Under the pieces are notes generated by a model. The model did not search any database and was not told the DNA's origin. It saw nothing but the letters and a program-made list of their open reading frames with translations. A program made the position numbers and the translations under genes. Source: Dolomedes plantarius (Eukaryota > Arthropoda > Arachnida > Araneae > Dolomedidae). Taken from it: a stretch of DNA of 64,000 nucleotides. How positions within the stretch are numbered: the stretch's first letter is position 1; each line of letters starts with the position of its first letter. Of the stretch, positions 59,421 through 64,000 are shown in pieces. The stretch spans positions 24,809,591 through 24,873,590 of the forward strand of contig OU015501.1 in assembly GCA_907164885.2 (NCBI GenBank), given 5' to 3'.

Positions 59421-60620
59421 AGGGAAGGGGAAATAAAATTTGGAGGAGGTACCTCCGGAAAATTTGTGGATACCAATTAGAGCATTTATAGTTTTATTAA
59501 CGAAATCAAAATAAATCAAATTAATTTTTGGTTTGTTTTACGTTCTATTACGAACTGAAACTGATTTTTCCTAGACTTCTTCACATCTAGAACTCCAGAT
59601 CTTAAAATAAGGGTGTATTTAAAGAGGCAAGTAAATTATCGTATTAGTGTAGTCAGCAGTATCTAGACTATTCGTATACGAACACAAATAGTGTTGAGAG
59701 ATAGGATTGGCAAAAGCTCACTTCAACTGTTAAAGAACTCATAATTGTAAAACTGAACTTAAAAGCAAAATAAATCAAACGTAATGAAAAGTTAGAGAGT
59801 AGGTGTAATTTTTTACAGATCAATATTTTATCAGATGAATCTGTAATTTCATAGCTCACAACATAAAAAAAATTTTCTTGTAAAATAATACGATCAGAAT
59901 GAATGAAATTTGCGTAAATTTGAATGTTGGAATTATATTAAGTAGAATTATGAAAAATGCTTTTTTTCTAGAAATTACTCCAAACATCAAGTATATCAAA
60001 TTTGAAATATTTCCCCCTTTTTCCATTTCGACGGACATTGATGAACATCTTTGAAGTATTATTCTAAGATGTTTCAGAAAGGTGTAACTTTACAGTTTAT
60101 AAATCTTTCTGCTTGCCCGAGGGCATGAAATAAGTCTGCTACACGTAACTGAAAACAGCAGTAAAAACTTTTATGGGTATATAAATTTCGATTTCACTTG
60201 ATGTTCCCTAGAAAAGTGTTATCCATGCCCGTTTAAGAGCCTCGATGAATTTAGCCTCCACTTCTTATTATTTTTAAGAAAGTATACATGATAAGCCCTG
60301 TAACTTGCAAACGCCTTGTCAGGTCCCTGATAAAATGTTGTTTTAGAGTATTTATGCTTTAGTTCTAATCATAGAAAGAAATTTTTAAACTGATTTGATT
60401 TTCAACACATTTTTTAATTGTTTGCATTTCTGATAAAGTATATGTTATAATCTTATTGCAAAATCATGGCTAAAAAATTGGACATTATTGACGTCACTAC
60501 ACGTTTATTATTTGAGTGCTGTCCACCATCATACCCAAATATTATTTGACAAATAGTAAAATGATTTAACTTACACACACCCACAAACATCCCCCCCCAC
60601 ACACATATATATCTATATAT
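59421..60620. other. Intergenic DNA, nothing recognised
   Basis: AT-rich. It ends in a short C-run and CA/TA microsatellite just before Helitron copy E. Confidence 0.5.
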
Positions 60621-60693
60621 ACTAGCTGAAAACCCGTACTTAACTACGGAGTACATTCAAATTAAATACAACGGTCAATGTATGCAATTAATG

Positions 60694-60725
<32 letters not shown>

Positions 60726-60727
<2 letters not shown>

Positions 60728-60955
60728 ATAATAACGCCCCACTAATATTAATTGTCCAAAATCTAACGCGTATCTTAATTTTTCCTCAATAAAACCCAGC
60801 CCTATTTCAAAAACGAAATCGAAATTATCTAATATTCTCTTTAACGCAAAAGCGGGAAAGTCATATTTAGACTTCCGTGATCTCGACCCCCTTCGAGGAA
60901 ATACCACATGATCGGGGTCAACCAATTAAAAGAATTCTAAGCCTAGCGGCAAAAT
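60726..60955 (+). repeat. Unclassified dispersed repeat, copy 2
   Basis: Reverse complement of 37613-37868. The reverse-strand frame here reads DNFDFVFEIGLGFIEEKLRY then ALDFGQLILVGRYYY. Copy 1 keeps GFIEKNLGYALDVGQLILVG in one frame, so the reading is partly shared. The homology stops at GGCAAAA, exactly where copy 1 passes into Tc1. Confidence 0.75.
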
Positions 60956-61390
60956 CGGATGTTACTCAGCATAAAAGGCGAGACAGGGTGATTTCGCGCT
61001 CTCTTCTTACTTGGTGCTTTTTCATTACGTCCTTGCTCAGTGTCAGCGTAGTGTTCCAAAATATATTAGGATGTAATCATACTCCCAGCCTGGACAGCTA
61101 TGGGCTGTCCGTTTACGTCACTGTCAAACATTATGTCGTCATCTTGTGCCAACTTATTCAACTATGTATAGCAGTGTATCTTCTCTTATGTCTTGAAGTT
61201 TGGTTCCATGGAATAAAATATTTCAAGTGTTCATCGTGTTCCTGTTCTTCCCTAAAATGTTTATATATGAATCCATCTCCTGTACCGGTCTACTAAAAGT
61301 ATTACCACTCTCGCTACGTCTACATTGTCGTGTTTCGTGTACTCTACCAAGTTAAGCTATTCATACGTTCAAGCATCCTTTTATTCGTTA

Positions 61391-61747
<357 letters not shown>

Positions 61748-62452
61748 TAATAAATACGACGATCAATGTATACAATTGATGTAAAAAAAATATATATATA
61801 TATATTTATAAAAAATTGTAAGGGATATTTTTATAGACAAAATAATGTAGAAGAAAATATTCAAATTAAATTTAATAGGACATACTAAAGAACACAGTAC
61901 AGTTAATATTGCACAGTTTTAGGAACATTCTTTTACTGTATTTTAATATTTTTTTGGATAATGTTCAATCGTCTGCCGCATTAGCAAGAAAAAAAAATTA
62001 TGTCTATTTCGTTGTTATGCATGTGACGATAAATTTATTTAAAGTACCAGAGAAAGAAATCACGTAATCAGCATATAATAAATTAAATTCTAAAAATTAA
62101 TCTTTAAAAATTCACCAAAAATCAGAAAATGGAGGTAAAGATTCGAAAACGATTTCATTTTAAAGGAATTTTTAGGATCTTTCTCGTGATATAAATTTTA
62201 TAACCCTCACATTATTCTTTTAAATGCAAAATAAAAAAAAGTTACTAAAGCAACTTAATAATTTAATTCAAATAAATCAAAGAAGAATTTTTCAAAAGTC
62301 TTTCTTAGTGCACCCCTACACTATAAGAAGAATCGCGAAGCAAAATTTCAGCTCTTTAGGTCCAGCGGTTTGGTCTGTGCGCTGTATGTCAGTTAGTCGA
62401 TCAGCTATGGAACTGTTTTATATAAATAGATAATATATATACGTATATATAT

Positions 62453-62652
62453 TCAACTCTGAGTAAGTCCTTTAGGTCTACAATGAATTGCGATCTGGCG
62501 TAGAGATCGTACAAAATTCCTTGAGCATTCGCAGGTCAGTAAAAACCATTCTCTTTCACACTCATAACAGTTGCCAACAGATTGCTCGTATCACCCTCTC
62601 CCTTGTCGATGTCAGGAATAGGAACTGAAATAGTGGACCTCAAAGTTGCAGG
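62453..62652 (-). pseudogene. Integrase-like transposon protein fragment (C-terminal part)
   Basis: A reverse-strand frame reads PATLRSTISVPIPDIDKGEG, DTSNLLATVMSVKENGFY, a stop, then GILYDLYARSQFIVDLKDLL. The pattern VxVPIPDVDRGxGDPxNLxxVVxxxxENGxYxxGTxxGxLxxLYxRSQF is what I recall downstream of the integrase core in KRBA2/SCND3-like, Ginger-related proteins. The GT of the GTxxG motif and one other position are lost. Only ~65 codons survive. Confidence 0.45.
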
Positions 62653-62813
62653 ATGAAAGCCCTGTTCTTTTTAAGTTGGACGAAACGCAGTCCCTCACTC
62701 CACCGGTCAGTTTTTTCAACTTACATTCAAATGCAGATCATATTTTAAATGTCCTACTCATATAAAGGAAATAGGGGGAATATTAAACGTTCTATACTTT
62801 GACGTCCCATTTT

Positions 62814-62876
62814 CGGCATTCTATAGATTTCCTACGCATTCTGTATAATGACTAATCTGACTCACTAACGGTAACA
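62814..62876 (-). repeat. LTR-terminus-like segment, second copy
   Basis: Inverted relative to 13532-13597. On the reverse strand it starts TGTTACCGTTAGTGAGTC and contains AGGAAATCTATAGAATGCCG. Confidence 0.45.
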
Positions 62877-62904
62877 TATGTTTATGCTCGTTTTTTTTAT
62901 TAAC

Positions 62905-63054
62905 TGCAGTCTTGCTGGATACTTAATTTTGGGAGCCCTATGAAGGTGAGTCAGCGTTGCTCCCTATTAAAAAACAATACGATAATAACCAAGGCTTATT
63001 CGGAATTAGAACCCAGAGCACAGCGTGGAAGAGTCCGACTACCATGTGGGTGGC

Positions 63055-63055
<1 letters not shown>
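62905..63055 (-). repeat. tRNA-derived SINE, copy 3 (degraded)
   Basis: On the reverse strand CCACCCACATGGTAGTCGG and GGGTTCTAATTCC correspond to the A- and B-box regions of copies 1 and 2. The body keeps ACGCTGACTCACC and CAGCAAGACTGC. The head runs directly into a TA array. Confidence 0.65.

Positions 63056-63119
<64 letters not shown>
63056..63119. repeat. (TA)n microsatellite
   Basis: Pure TA run at the head of SINE copy 3. Confidence 0.95.
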
Positions 63120-63124
<5 letters not shown>

Positions 63125-64000
63125 TGTTTAGAAACGAATCCATACAGAGACCAAAAATATAAGTTAGAGCCGAAAAATGTTACATAAGATTAAATAGCAA
63201 CATGACCTAGTTTCACCTCCATTATGAGATCTCTATAACATATGGTTACCGAACAAATAGGGGACCGTTCAATTTCCTATGCAGAATCACTGTATTTTTT
63301 TACTAGTGATATAATTTATTAACGCTATTAATCAAACTTCAATAAAATGCATTAAATATGCCGGGAACGGTTGTTCATTTTTTTTTCACCTTTATTATGC
63401 ACGGCGATACGTGCATAGTTCCTTTCTCTACCCTGTCTATGTTAATGATGAGAAAAAAATCTGTGGCCTGTAAAATTTTGCATATGTCCTTGTATAGCTT
63501 TGAGTGTTGTCAAGTGCTACGTAAGACTCGAAACTGAGGTCCATGTTTGCTGTCGATTATGGTCAAGGCATAGATTCAAAAAGATCTTAGAAATTTATCC
63601 CTTCCCGATGAAATTTTTGTTATTTAAAAACAATAAGTATATCCAATAAAGAAGTGCATAAATTTTCTCCTTTTAAACAGTTTTGTATGAACATAAGGAG
63701 ATCAAAGGAGACTCAAGTTACTAATGGCAATTATGAAGTATGACTGTTTTAAGAATTTGGGAAAGATGCATATTCTATTGTTTACTTCGACCACAAAGGT
63801 TGTTTCATGTATTTTTTGTCATGTCTAAATTCTGTTCAAAAATTTACGACAGGTTCAGTGAGGATTGGTAAAAAAGAAAGAAAAAAATGAGAATAAACTG
63901 CGGTCCCTATATAGTGGAGATGTGAATCACATTCAACTTATCTATTATTCAGTCTTTTGTGTTTTATAGCATTTGGGGCTTTTTTTTACTGTTTAGGATG
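63120..64000. other. Intergenic DNA to the window end, nothing recognised
   Basis: No gene, repeat end or RNA structure that I can support. Confidence 0.5.

Noticed and set aside
60877..61296. 139-codon ORF inside Helitron E with two hydrophobic stretches
   Set aside because: It starts on a non-ATG codon within a repeat and runs into unique AT-rich sequence, and no family is recognised. Chance cannot be excluded, so it is noted only as part of the filler.

Overview
The window looks like intergenic, repeat-dominated DNA from an AT-rich arthropod nuclear genome. An orb-weaving spider or related arachnid is my best guess. The basis is the very AT-rich background, long (TA)n microsatellites, and the mixture of Tc1/mariner, Tigger, hAT, piggyBac-like, Helitron, Gypsy and tRNA-SINE remnants. 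The organism call is inference. I see no intact host protein gene, rRNA, authentic tRNA gene, operon or CRISPR array. Nearly every recognisable coding stretch is a broken transposon protein.

Layout. 1-2.2 kb: a decayed hAT transposase tail. 2.26-7.82 kb: a structurally complete LTR element with near-identical ~0.6 kb LTRs and a 4.35 kb interior without recognisable genes. 9.0-13.6 kb: a TTAA-flanked TIR element, a duplicated ~370-bp segment and an internally deleted mariner. 13.8-14.2 kb: a Gypsy gag remnant. 15.15-17.36 kb: a four-level nest (Tc1-like, then Tigger/pogo, then a Helitron and a hAT MITE). 18.6-20.7 kb: another Tc1-like remnant and a triplicated ~320-bp unit. 22.0-23.5 kb: a diverged duplication, one half of which holds a mariner and the other the empty site. 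25.8-26.4 kb: a piggyBac-like derivative. 27.5-28.3 kb: a Helitron. 29.3-31.0 kb: two adjacent tandem arrays.

31.0-36.1 kb is almost featureless. 36.6-37.9 kb: a Tc1 remnant with a fold-back end, fused to an unclassified repeat. 38.1-39.6 kb: a Gypsy gag-protease-RT remnant. 42.6-44.0 kb: an almost complete Tc1 transposon with three nonsense codons. 44.5-45.3 kb: a Helitron. 46.7-51.1 kb: local duplications and a pair of TTAA/inverted-repeat elements. 51.6-53.7 kb: two Helitrons flanking a SINE. 53.8-56.7 kb: a possible hAT, a SINE, a Harbinger-like MITE and another TIR element. 60.6-62.4 kb: a Helitron split by about 1 kb of (TA)n and foreign sequence. 62.4-63.1 kb: an integrase-like fragment, an LTR-like segment and a SINE.

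No group of genes works together here. What stands out is the record of insertion order, the repeated use of TA arrays as insertion sites or internal expansion points, and the number of local duplications. Boundaries given for TIR elements rest on visible inverted repeats plus target duplications. Protein family calls rest on motif recognition by eye, not on searches.
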